DNA of 64,000 bases from Mactra quadrangularis (lineage: Eukaryota > Mollusca > Bivalvia > Venerida > Mactridae): the NCBI GenBank assembly GCA_025267735.1, contig CM046303.1, forward strand, positions 33,642,380 to 33,706,379. Reading direction: 5' to 3'. The notes under the pieces are model-generated. The model ran no database searches. It saw only the letters and a list, made by a program, of their open reading frames with translations, and was not told the origin of the DNA. Position 1 is the first letter of the stretch. Every line of letters begins with the position of its first letter. A program made the translations under genes and the position numbers. This document shows positions 22,112 to 34,847 of this stretch, in pieces.

Positions 22112-25100
22112 TGTATTCATAGTCAAAATAAAAAAGCCATTAGACCATTCAATTCCATTGTTGTAGCCTCTGAACCATGTTAGCAAGTAACATATCATAA
22201 GTCAATCCAAGACGCACAAAGTACAATTGAAGATTTAATTGCAATCTCTGAATGTGTCTTTGAGATGATTATTGATACTTATTGCACTGTTTGAGACATT
22301 TCATGATATTTATTACACTTGCCATTTACTTTTTAAAAAGAAACAAGACCGACACATACAGAACATCTCAGGAGGCATCTGTTTGTCTGGTTAGACGCTT
22401 TATAATTATCTCCTGCATAAACAGAGTAATCATATTTAAATTAATCCAATATGTAACTTCTTATGCCACATTGGAGTATGAAGTATTGTTTTGATTTTAG
22501 CTAATGAACAATTATTTTATGTAATTAAAAATAGTTTGTATTTTCGGCGAATGAATAATTATATGTATGGAATCAGCAGTGAGGAGTGACAATAACCTGT
22601 ACATAAAGGTTATCTGCAACATCAAATTATCGAACCTTGCACAAAGTTCATGAATGTAGAAACTTATATTAGAGAAAAAGGCGTACATGTGTACTTTACA
22701 TCATAACGACAGAACACCAAAACATAATTCGGACAAGAGAAAACATATAGTAACAGCTTGCTGCTTCCTTTGGTTATAATGCTGAAATCTGATGATTTTG
22801 ACAGTTTGTTAAGAGTCGACGCATAAGGTTAACGAGAACATTTGTCGACATTGAGATGACGACTTAACACCCTACTCACGACTATGTGATACTGTAGTTA
22901 CTCTTTTAAAATCATGATGCTAATGGATTGTTTTGGGCAGCAATACCGTTTATAATTAACGAGTATAATAGTACCAAATTGTTATGTTTTTAACAGATAC
23001 TCAATTGCCATGATCAAAGCTTTTGAGAATAACACGTTCCGTGACCCACATTTCAAAATGTATCAAAGTTGATTAAATATTGCCTTCAAGACTTTAAAGC
23101 ACATTTAAGAGATGAGATTAGCTTTTAGAAATCTGCACATGTTTATAAAGAAATAATGAAACTGGATTGGTTCTTGTTATAGTTGTGTTATCATAAAAAC
23201 AAAAATCCTCTTGAGAATTCTGTGAGAAGATTACAAATACTGGAACATGTATATCAATTATGTTTCTTCTACAATTAAAGTAAATCTATTTTGACTTGTT
23301 ACTACATAGAATATTTATGAAGTAATCTTAAGCATTTGTTACATTAGTAACGTATATATTTAATAATTTCAAAGAAAGGTTTAGTTCGTTTTCACGTGTA
23401 TAATTTTATTAGTGTTGGTAAATATTCCGAAATGTAATACCCTTTCAAACTCACTTCATTATTTCATGTCTTAGTTTGATTATTTGCATTGTTTCTGTGT
23501 GTACTCTGGATGTCGAGAAACTGAAGTACTATTAAACCATGTACGACTACCATTTGTCAAATGCCACAGACACCATTATGTGCATGTACTAAATATTTAG
23601 TATCTCCATGTGGTCATAACGATAATACAAACTTAAAAATCGACCATAATGATCTGTATAGTATGAATTCCAAAGGACTGACAATTTTATACACAGTCAT
23701 TTGTATTTCTACGTCTATGATAACGTGACCATATACTTTAGTTAATACAATTGTAAAATTCGTTAAAATGCTATGACATTGAATATAGTGAATTATTTCA
23801 GCAAACTTAACAAGTTCATATTCCTATTTGGTGGCTACACGTAAAAATGTCGACGAAAACAATGATAAAAATGTCTAATTATTACAAGTGTATACTGTAG
23901 TACAATTTAATAGAAATTGTACAAACCTTGAAAACTAAACAGTGCTGACTTAGCTTATCATGATAAAGATGTTAACTAATATGTGAAACACAATTTGATT
24001 ATTATGTTTTTTAAACTGAATGCATTAAATGACGAATCTCAGATTGCATGAATCATTGAATATATATGTAAGTGCATGTTAGGATGTTAGAAATACGAAT
24101 ATTGATGTAGATAACATAAACATAAAAGAAACTTCCTTATTAATATTCATTTCTAAATTCACCTGATACATAAGTCTAAGTTTGAAAGGAGTCGATGTGT
24201 TAGCTGATACATCTTATGATGCTAAACCAAACAAACAACCTTGTAACTTTAACTAGCATATATTTTTGTATGTACTTACATACTTATACTGAACGTCGAT
24301 AGACACAATAGAATGGTCGAATGATTTGAAAAAATATACTAAAACAGACAATATCTAATATATATCATATACTTTACACAACAAAAGCCCTTCGATGAAG
24401 TCCTGTTTTTAAGATAGATCGATTTATATTAATCCATGATAAAAAGAAACAATGAGTCATCTGATCAAATTTAAAACAAAAACGGCATTGATTCATTTAT
24501 GGGCAAATGATTTAAATAAGTTTATTGACATATAATCAAGCTTTATTTGTAGTTAATCACTTGCGACCTGCATTATTGTAAGCGTTAATGGTACCATTGT
24601 ATGAAGTCAATTTTGTTCTGAAGTCAATATATCATATTAAACATTAAGTTGATATAGAAAATTTCATTTATATTAACTCTACTACTACCAACGGGACATT
24701 CTTGATTGAATGCCGTCTCTACAATTAAAATCTGTGAGTGATGTGTCCGTCAAAGATTTTTTATTCTAGATTGTGTTAATAGTGTTACATGTACTCATGG
24801 GAAAAATAATGGAAATATCAATTGATAATTATCACGAATATTACAACCCACATATAACACTAAATAATGATTTTAATTTTAAAACATCTAACATCTAATC
24901 GACTATTGGATAATTTATGAGTAAATTTGCACAATGCTGATACCAAATGACAGTGCTAAAGTATTTGCAAGGGTTAATATTATTGAAGCCAGAAGTTTTA
25001 TTTAATCGATAAATAATTTGTCATTTTTGTTCTTTACTACTGTCTTGATTCAGGTTCATTTAGATTCTTTAGACGGTATTTATGCCTTGGATTCATTAAA

Positions 25101-27690
25101 ACAAACTTGTGTTGTATTCGGCGCGATATGACCTTTTTGTGTTGGTGCGCCCTAAAACCCAAACAAACAAACAATTGTATGTGTTGTAATATCACTTTTA
25201 AGTTTAATACAATTTCGAAGTTTAATACAATTACAAAGAAGATAAAGACAATCATCAATACTTATGTACAATACGTTCACTCTGATGACTGCCTATTATC
25301 AATCTGCCAACAAAAACAATAACGATCATATCAATTATTTGAATGTTATGTATACCTAATACAAACTGCGTAGTTCTATCGCGAGTGGTGCCAACACATT
25401 TACCCATTGTTGTAATATTAGACAATTGATTAATATTGATACAACAAATCTAATCGTTTTACCGTTTACCAATAATATGACACCAACAAACTTAAATCAT
25501 TACTATTGAGCTAACTTATTTACACATTTTCATTACAGTCATTTAATTGATTATCCACACAATTAAGATTTCTAGTAATACAATTACTTGTTTTATGACC
25601 TCTCTATTGTTTTAAAACCATTTCTACCAACCAGAAGCTTTTTTACTGAGTTTGCTTAGTTTGCTAAATTATTTTTTCACATATCATAACTTTTGAATAG
25701 TTAATAATAAAATTTATGTTCTGCTCTGCCAAAACAGCATTTCGCATATTGATAATACTCAGAGATTCTGCATATGGTAGTCACAATAGTTTGCAATCTC
25801 ATATTTGAAACTCTATTGTAATTGTTTTAGGGTTGGAAAATGGAAACAAATATCAGCATCAGTATATCACCCATTTTCCCATTATAGAATAAGAAGTGTG
25901 CACCATACATCACGTATAATACGTCATGCTATACAATAAATGTGTATAACATAAAATTATTTTCTGAGTTAAAATAATGTCATATTTAATGTCATTTACA
26001 AACCATATTTGTATCATTTTGGCGAAGATAAATTTGGTTGTAGGATATATGTATCGCGATAAAGTGAAACCTGTGGAAGCCAGGAGGGATTTAGTAAGCA
26101 ATTTTGTGGTTGAAGTTAGCGGAATATGGGTTAAGCATAATTTTCAGCTATTGTGAATAATTAAATAGCTTGAATATGCATATAAACATAAAACCTAAAT
26201 AGATTGATATGTTATATGTAGTTATGAATTTCATCGAATGGTCCTTAGATATGTTAGGGCTATGACAAAAAGAACTGATAACTGACGGAAACCTCAAAGG
26301 GAAAACATTTGCATTAGCAAAATGTAAGGTTCTTGTAATAATATATTTCCTGGTAAATTATACAAATCATGCCTACATGTTTCAAACACTTTAAAACATT
26401 CATAAACAGTTTATTTCACATTATAAATGTATCACGTGTTCCTTTTAATCCGCTTATATGAGTTTGTTAACTATTTAAAAATTTAGTAAATATAGCTAGC
26501 AATGTAAAACATTTTTCTAATTTTATGTTATCAGCAATCTATTTGCACTAGCAGATCATAGAACAAATTGTTGTATTCTTCATTTCATTTCACAAATAGT
26601 GTGATTCCATATCACTCAAAGCATCTTAAAAATAACAGCAGATGACTAGATTCTAGCAGATGATTATATTCTACAAATCATTAGGTAAATTACTTTCTTG
26701 ATTAGATGTCGTATGTTCTTCCAAACATAACTAAAATCTTAGACTGTGACAGTTTAAAGTATGATCCCTCTGACAAATACATAAATAAATCACCAAAGAT
26801 ATGAGAAACATATAAGCAACATAACATGAACAGATTGATGTATCCATGATTTTGAAGACGTCTCAGTAGTAAAAGACAATAATGTAATGGTGGTAGATGG
26901 CAAAAGTCCTCTATGTTTTTGCTAGCGTTGATAAATAGCGTTCATACATATAAAACAAAAGACATTTTACTACATCTATATCAAGTAGTAAACCATGTTC
27001 TCATAGTTTAGGCAGTAGATATTGATACAGACAGAAACATTACAAAGAAAACTTCTCAAATTGTTATACAAGGTAATTGGATGTTATATTGGCGGCCAAT
27101 TTATTCATGGTGTATGTTATTGCTCTCCTGTGTAAGATAGAGAACAAAACATAACACAAAGTCGTAAAACAATAAATTAGGGAATGGAATACTTCAGCCT
27201 TTACTTTGTACGAAAGATCATAGTAGGAAACACGTTGTGTTTTGACACATTTGTTCCTGTTTAGCACATCAATGCGTAAGACCGTCATCACAATTTAAGG
27301 TTTATATTATCATTTTGCAAAACAGGAATAACGATATTTTTCATTTGAGTATTCTTCCATACTAACTGGTCGTTTTGAATGTCTGAGTAGAGATAATTCC
27401 TTTAAGCTCTAGATACAGGAGATGTTTGTAAAACGAAGGCATTCACTACAGAAACATATATATGGTCATACAGTTTTCTAGATAGACACCTACTCAGTGT
27501 GAAAAGCGGGTGATAAATATCACCAGTACATTTATATTAGACGTTTGTCTGTAGTAATTTCATTGTAGAACAGTCCGTTTTATACATCCCAAGTGTACAA
27601 AAAGTCAAGAAACGTGATCAAGATAATTCTGTAAGATTTTAAACTATGTCGAATATTGATGGATTGTTCTTGTTAGGAACATTAATTCTA
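22112..27690. other. Long AT-rich stretch with no recognised gene
   Basis: Only short stop-bounded frames of up to about 75 codons, with no recognisable motifs, are present. I see no tRNA, SINE head or tandem array. This is the largest part of the window for which I have no explanation. Confidence 0.45.
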
Positions 27691-27697
27691 ACATAGG

Positions 27698-27869
27698 CAC
27701 GTGCGTTTACACTCTTTATTTAATGTGACGTCATCTATGCTTTATTATTCAACAAAATATAGCTCGTGACGGCTGTTGAAATTTTACTCCCTACGTTAAT
27801 TGCGCAAAGCCGAAGATGGCGCCCGAGTTTATTAGGGTTGACTTTTACAATTTGGTTTCTATTCTATAA
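27698..27869 (+). promoter_or_regulatory. Cluster of canonical transcription-factor palindromes
   Basis: Within about 125 bp lie a CACGTG E-box (27698-27703), a perfect TGACGTCA CRE (27726-27733), a perfect TTGCGCAA C/EBP-type site (27800-27807) and GAAGATGGCGCCC (27812-27824), a YY1-type site whose ATG starts a 17-codon frame ending at 27869. This patch is richer in CG than its surroundings. YY1 sites of the form AAGATGGCG commonly overlap start codons in animal promoters, so a plus-strand transcription start is plausible. No downstream coding exon can be recognised, and a transposon origin is not excluded. Confidence 0.4.
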
Positions 27870-28047
27870 TTAAGATTTTAATATTTTTTGTTCGGAATAA
27901 GAAACACCTATCTGTGAGAATTGTGTAAATAAATGCTATTTTCGGTCTTTGCACTGGGGTGGATTTCAACTGCATGACGTTTCTGACAGTTAAAAATAGT
28001 TCTATAAATATATCGTTTTTACGGATGTGTTTTACAATGTTAGAATC

Positions 28048-28217
28048 GAAATAACTTACAGTTGTCTATATTTTGTTGTCTAATAAAATATAGGCACTCG
28101 TTTGATGCGCTTATTAAATCACTCGTGCTAAAGCACTCGTGATTTAATCATACGCGCATCACAACTCGTGCCTATGTTTTATTAGACAACAAAATATAGA
28201 CAACTGTAAGTTATTTC
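28048..28217. repeat. 170-bp palindrome
   Basis: GAAATAACTTACAGTTGTCT at the left is exactly mirrored by AGACAACTGTAAGTTATTTC at the right, and inverted matching continues inward through 'aaaatataggcactcgt' and 'aaatcactcgtgct' to a centre near 28130. Most of each arm pairs. It is a foldback element without coding capacity. Confidence 0.9.
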
Positions 28218-28287
28218 TTAAATAGAAGTCAATGAGAAATTGATTATTTTCTACTTGTTAAATTGTTCTTGTTTTAATGTAAATGAA

Positions 28288-31160
28288 ACAAAAACATCTT
28301 CTTAGAAAAATATTTTTTCTTTATACTTCACCTTATTGTCCAGACACTATCAAAACGATATGCGAAGTATGATCAGCAAAAACATGTTTGTATTATAATT
28401 AGTCACACTGTTCCTCTGTTGAACAAAAATGATGTCAAAACAACTGTAGCGCGTAAAACTGTCACATTCGCTAAGTACTGAGTAGGGAGAATAACAACTT
28501 GTGTTGTTTGTCATTGATACACAATGGAAAGATGGTTGCGTTACTTGTTGGGTACAAGAGAACATTAGGTAAACACATACATGTATTCATCGTGTATATA
28601 TTAATTGATGTTTTGAATTCAAAAACTTTAAACTAAGTCCAATGAGAAAGAAGTCTAAAACGTGTTTGAAACACAAACAGTAAAAATCACAGACCTTCCC
28701 ACACAGCAAAAAAGCTTCTATGATAGTAAATAATCATTTATTCAAAGACAATTTTCTCTGACAGTAATATAAGAATAAATGTAAATTCCTGTAGACAGGG
28801 CTGTACCACACACTCCCAAAAGTAAGCATGATAACTAATAAAGTTTCTAAGGCGTGATGATAACCATCAATCACAATTTTTATATTTTGTATTTCCGGAT
28901 TTCCGGCTGTAAACTTGTTTGTTGTGTTTTCTCCACAACAACATGAATAACTCTCAATTTTTATATTAATTTTAGTTGTAATGTTTTTCTCTTAAATCTT
29001 GAGCGTTCTCAAAGGATTCACTTCCGTCAAGATAATTGTTTACAGCTTTGCAATGTGTCATTAAAGACGATTTTTGCATAGTTCATGTTATAGAGATTTT
29101 AAGATGAAAGATTTGTAAGACAAGATAATATTTTTATGCAAATTTCATAGTCGATGTAGGTCATGTCATGGCACAATTTCATATTTAATACAATGCCTAG
29201 TTATTGAAGCAAAAACATCTTAGAATAATAAATTTGTTTTACATTAAACCTCATTGCCAAGCAACTACAAAAGACAATGGGCGAAGTATGATCAGCAAAA
29301 ACATGTTGTTATTACGATTAGTCACAATATTCCTGCGTTGAACAAAAAAGTGCAAAACAAACTAAAGCGCGCAATGCTTTCAGCTTCGCTAAGTACTGAA
29401 TAGGGAGAATAACAACTATTGCTGTTTGTCATTGATATTCAATAGAAAGATGGTTGCGTCAGTTGTTGGGTACAAGTTTAAAAAAGTTTAAAAACACAAT
29501 CGAACACATTCGAATAGCTACAATGATAGTAAATAATCTCTCATTTAATAAAAAAAATCTATTTTGACAATAATTTCAGAGTAAATCAATATTCCTTGGT
29601 TAAGTATAGACAGGACTAAACCATAAACTCCCCAAATAAGCATGGGTATTTTATAAAGTTTGTTAGACGTGATAACAACAACCATCTACCACGCTTTCAA
29701 TTTCTGTATCAACGGTTTTCAAGCTGTTACATTTCAAGTTGATTCGAATTCAAAATGTTTTATTTTGCTTGTGGGTCTTGTATTGTAATTTTTTTGTGAT
29801 TTTGTCCTTTCCCCACAACAACAAGAAAAAACACTACACTTTCTAATTTTGTATATTAACGGAACTCAGTCTGTAAACTTGTTAGTTGTGTTTTTTCCCA
29901 CAACAAAAAATCTCAATATTTAAATCAGTTTTAGTCGTAATAATTTTCTCTTAAATCTTGAGCGTCCTCATAAGATTCACTTTCATCAACATAATTGTTT
30001 ACAGCTTTACAATGTGTCATTAGAGACAATATAAGCATAGTTCATGTTATAGAGATTTTAAGGTGAAAGTTTTGTAAGACAAGATAATATTTTTATGCAA
30101 ATTTCATAGTCGATGTAGGTCATGTCATGACACAATTTCATATTTAATACAATGCCTAGTTATTGAAGCAAAAAAAACATCTTAGAATAATAACTTTGTT
30201 TTGTATTTAACCTCATTGCCAAGCAACTACAAAAGACAATGGGCGAAGTATGATCAGCAAAAACATGTTGTTATTACGATTAGTCACAATATTCCTGCGT
30301 TGAACAAAAAAGTGCAAAACAAACTAAAGCGCGCAATGCTTTCAGCTTCGCTAAGTACTGAGTAGGGAGAATAACAACCATTGCTGTTTGTCATTGATAT
30401 TCAATGGAAAGATGGTTGCGTCAGTTGTTGGGTACAAGAAAACATTTTGTAAAACAAATTTATAATAAAGTATGTTTTGTATTCGAATTCGTCAAAAGAT
30501 ACTATTGTATAGGTTACTGAAATAAATTATTTGTTCTGTTCTGTTCAAACTTTGTCCAAGGAGAAAAGAAGTCTGAAAATTATAAGAAACAGTGAATCAG
30601 CGGTTTTCAAGCTGTTACATTTCAAGTTGATTCTGCTTAAAAATGTTTTCAAGCTGTTACATTTCAAGTTTATTCTGATTAAAAATGTTTCAAGCTGTTA
30701 CATTTCAAGTTAATACTGATTAAAAATGCTTTATTTTGCTTGTGGGTTATTGACTTGAATTGTTTATGTTTTGTTGTTGTGGTGATTTTGTGTTTTCCCC
30801 ACAACAACAAGATAAAACACCACACTTTCATATTTCGTATTAACAGAACTCTGTAAACTTGTCTGTTGTGTTTTTCCAACAATATGAAAAAAGTCTTAAT
30901 ATTTTAATCAGTTTTAGTCTAATGTTTATTCTCTTAAATCTTGGGCGCCCTCATAGAATTCACTTTCATCAAGAAAATGGTTTACAGTCGTTGCAATGTT
31001 TCATTTACGACGATAAAAGCATAGTACATGTACATGTCATGAAGATTTTTTAGGTGAAAATTTTTTAAGACAATATTATACTATTATGCAAATTCTATAG
31101 TCGATGTAGGTCATGGCAAGACACAATTTTATATTAACTACATTGCCTAGTTATTGAATT
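28288..31160 (+). repeat. Three tandem copies of a unit of about 0.92-0.96 kb
   Basis: GCGAAGTATGATCAGCAAAA occurs at about 28362, 29281 and 30243 (spacings about 919 and 962 bp). In each copy it is followed by the same blocks: 'gctaagtactgagtaggga', 'ggaaagatggttgcgt', 'cttaaatcttgagcg', and TTTTTATGCAAATTTCATAG with an ATGCAAAT octamer, then GTCGATGTAGGTCATG. Copies 2 and 3 are the most similar. Copy 3 additionally contains a LINE-like TTCTG tail near 30530. No frame is conserved between copies, so the unit is not protein-coding in an obvious way. Confidence 0.88.
30604..30730 (+). repeat. 41-42-bp sub-repeat, three copies
   Basis: 'ttcaagctgttacatttcaa' followed by 'gttnattctgattaaaaatg' repeats at 30604, 30645 and about 30687. 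The same block is present once in the preceding large unit (about 29713), so it was amplified only in the third unit. Confidence 0.9.
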
Positions 31161-31164
31161 GAAC

Positions 31165-33890
31165 ATCGGTAATAAGGTGATGTATTTTAGTAGATACATG
31201 TTCATTTTACCTATGTAAAACACCTAAATACTAGATAAATAGACGTGTTTATCGCTATGACAAGCACTTTATTGATTATTCATTAGATTTGTTCAATGTT
31301 TATGGTCAGGAGTTGATTACTTTCGTTTTTTAACATCCTTTTCGGTATCCAAAAGGCCAGCCACATTTAACGTTCACTAACCAAAATATACATGTGTTCT
31401 AATCTAATTTAATCAGACGTTTGTCACTGTTGATCTAATTTATCTTCGGATTCCGTCTAGAAGTTTTTTAACTTGTTAAATATGTTCCGAATCTAAAATG
31501 AATGCTACTTATGGGAACAGATTTAATGGATTTCCATTGAATAGACGAGCCACACGTGCCATTTAATAATTATATCAAACAACATTTTCCTTTGTATCTT
31601 TTGAAGTTGTACCCTAAGGAATTACAACGATAGACAAAAATATGTGCTATAATTATGTCAAACAAGAAAAAGAAAACGTTAACGACTCTGCTATTCATCA
31701 TGATCCAGATTTCACTTATCATCGTCATTTGGTTGAAATGGCTCATTTTTGTAGTCAAATTTAGCCTATATACAATTTCCATGTTTTCTAAAAGCTACTT
31801 TTAATGGTTATATTTCATCAAGGCATCTTAAATCTTCCACGATTTAATCTCATCTTCAATTTTATGATTAATGCTTACATGAGTATTATAAATTTTGACA
31901 AGATGGCTGAATACTGAACGTATTTAAGCTTTGCATGTCAAAATTACATTTAAGATATTCGTTATAAAGTATAACAATATAATTCAAAAGCATTATGATA
32001 AACATTTCAGAGATCCATGCCCACCAAAACTAATACTTTCAAATTGAATTTTGAAACTCATGCACAATAATTGTACAAGTTTCTATTATGTTAATATATG
32101 TCCTTATATATGATACTAATTGTGTTATATATTCTGCTTCAATTGTTTTCATCATAAGTTTTATTTAGCTGAGAGTATTTTTATGTATCATTTTTTACAA
32201 ATGCTTCCTAACCAGGTTAATTTGTTTCATACTCCTTGTCAAACTAGGCCACGACAACGAAAATTAAACAATACAGTAAACCGTTCAATTCCACTTCCTT
32301 ATTACAGAATGATAAATGGACATGTAGTTGTGATTGTTATCAGAAAACGGATATCAATATAGCATCAATAAATCTAAACAAATTGACCATATTGTTATGA
32401 TTATAAAGAAAATCAAATACCAGTAAATGAATGTAGTTTTACGCTTAATCAATACAATGCAATCATATTGTATGTTTAGAAGATTCTATCAATGATTACA
32501 TTAAAGATAATAAACATTAAAATAATGTTTCTTTGAAATCTTAATGGAGCATGTAAGGGTGATATTAGAAATCCGTTCAATCAATCGATACAAATCTATG
32601 AATGTTTAGACGAGTTTTATATAAACGGATGCGATGCATAAACTTATATGTCATCATGGAATTAAAAATATTAACACCTTTATTTAATGTGAATTACATA
32701 TTTGATGTAAACCAGTTTTACCATGGTCAATTACTTTAGGTCATTATTACTGTCAATGCGAGCGCTATTTTGTTTATGAACTTAACTAACTTAATTTTAC
32801 GTAGTAGAATGTTTGTCGGTATTTTATTGCTTTTGTTTCTTCTTTATAAGCAAGTTTACCTACGATGGTTGATAGGTATTGTGATAGGACATGTAGTGTT
32901 TGTAACATTTCAAGAAATTTCTTAATTAGCAACCGAAAGTTTATTTTCATTTGAAAGTGCAACACACGTGTAGACCTAGCTTTCGCAAATGCTCACTCAA
33001 AGCGAAATTGAGTTGTTGAATGACGCTGTTCATAATCAACATCGTAAATGAAATTAAAAATACTATCAAGATTATTATTTTATTGTGTGCCTACGAATAG
33101 TATATTGTTCTTATTGCATTTGAATAACCTCAACACCATATTCCTCTTACATCGAAGTAATCGGTTCGTCTTCAATCTAGCAGACGAAGAAGAACACCAG
33201 ACAGACACAGTAATATGAATGAGCTTTCTATATTAGGAAAACGATGACCCTATTCATCTTTTCACTAGGATAAATTGATATCAACGTATGACACATTGAA
33301 CACTACATTTCTACCCAAGAGAGCAATAACAGACCACAAGAAAAGAATTGGCTGTCAATAGTAACACAAGATTTTTATATCACACGATTGTGTGTCTCTA
33401 CTTTTAGACCCACCAATGTCTAGTTTTGAATATATACGAATGCATGTGGGGTAAACCTTTGAATGGGTTATGTCTTTTACAATTTCTACAGAGTTTAACT
33501 GCACATTCCACTCAGTTAAACTTAACCCTATGACTAAAGCTCTTTTGAACATAGCGTTATTTAGATAACTTTAAATCCATTTTAGTAAAAACGAAGTATT
33601 ATATTTGTGAATGCAAATTTATTCTAAATTCCATGTCAAGTGACAAAAGATGTTAATTAACAACAATAATGCCTTTCAAGACTGAGTCTTCATTATCTAA
33701 TTGACATTTAATAGAAATAGGATCACATATTATTGCTTTCCATAAGTTGTACTAATTTTGAAAGAAACACACGGTTTTTATAAACTATTATATCCTTAGT
33801 AGTGCAGTTTGTACAAACTTTCGACCAATAGGTAATCGACTGAATGAAAACAAATACAACTGAGTTTCAAATATAGTATTTTGGAAATCC
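31165..33890. other. No recognised gene
   Basis: AT-rich DNA with short frames. An 80-codon plus-strand frame at 32120-32362 contains a basic patch (TRPRQRK) but no family motif I recognise, so it is left uncalled. Confidence 0.4.
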
Positions 33891-33894
33891 ACTT

Positions 33895-34020
33895 AGTTTA
33901 AACCCAAGTAGGAGCACTGCTGATTTCCTTGAGCAAAATATTTACCTACAGATGTTTCCCGTTATTCAGATGTTGATGAGTACTGTGAAGAATTACCTCC
34001 CCGAAGGCTGTGAATGTATA
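33895..34020 (+). mobile_element. SINE fragment with the shared core
   Basis: 'gcactgctgatttccttgag' followed by 'caaaatatttacctac' matches the core of the 16622 SINE, and 'gaattacctccccgaaggct' resembles its 'attgcctgaagatga' segment. The tRNA head is missing. Confidence 0.5.
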
Positions 34021-34736
34021 TGAAAGCAAAATTTAAACCGCATTAAAAATTTTGTTCAACTTTTAATTCTAAAATGTTGCTCTGGCGACTGATTTCCGTA
34101 AGTATTAGAAATTGTAAAGTTGCACCATCAATTTCATTTCTTGAGTAGTTTATCAACTACATGTTAGACATCGGTGTGAATATATGAAAACACATCAGCG
34201 ACACTTGCCACTAAATGTTTTATTCGTTTCAAAGCTAAACAGGATTGTGACAACATTACTAAGTAGATGCCTTTAGTTAAAACCTTTCTAACTCCCTCAG
34301 GAATCATTTTAATCTAGATAATTGTTTCTAATATGACATACAACCACAAAACCAACGCCTACATAACACGAAAAGGTTTTAGAAATGACACTTAAATTTG
34401 ACAATTTACAATTTAGATGTTTTTATTAAGACTTCATGATAAAGTTATTGTAAAATACAGGTTTAAGGTACGAGTTATTTGTAACCTATAATTTTTCAGT
34501 TGCTCATTCAATTAAAGAGAAAATATTCTATTTTAAGCATTTTTCAATATAAACAAATAGGCCTTCTATTTAACCTCTATGTTCGAACATCTCATATAAA
34601 ATTAGATATATTCATTATACCGATTGTTCAGGGCTTATAATTTGAAGAAAATATAAAAGTAATATCATATTTATTAGTTAATAATAGAATATCATCAAAA
34701 GCATATAATTTAATTTGTATTAAAATATAAAAAATG

Positions 34737-34847
34737 TGTCAGAAGTGGGATTCGAACCCACGCCCACATACGTGGACCAGAACACTCGTTATTTAAGGTA
34801 GATATTTACCTTGAGTCTGGCGCCTTAGACCACTCGGCCATCCTGAC
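34737..34847 (-). tRNA. tRNA-Leu(CAA) with 27-nt intron, copy 1
   Basis: Reading from 34847 down, the acceptor stem is GTCAGGA paired with TTCTGAC, with discriminator A at 34737. The D arm has GGCCGAGTGGTCTAAGGC and the anticodon stem is CCAGA/TCTGG with anticodon CAA at 34813-34811. The long variable arm is CCAC-GTAT-GTGG and the T arm is GTGGGTTCGAATCCCAC. A 27-nt intron (34783-34809) sits at the canonical place after position 37. The start of the intron and the anticodon can pair with its middle (AAGGTA with TACCTT), as expected for eukaryotic pre-tRNAs. A T6 run follows the gene on the minus strand and would terminate RNA polymerase III. The tRNA would decode UUG leucine codons. All identity elements look intact. 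Confidence 0.97.

Noticed and set aside
32120..32362. Possible LINE fragment with a basic patch
   Set aside because: It has no HxxxxC knuckle or other LINE motif, so resemblance was too weak to call.
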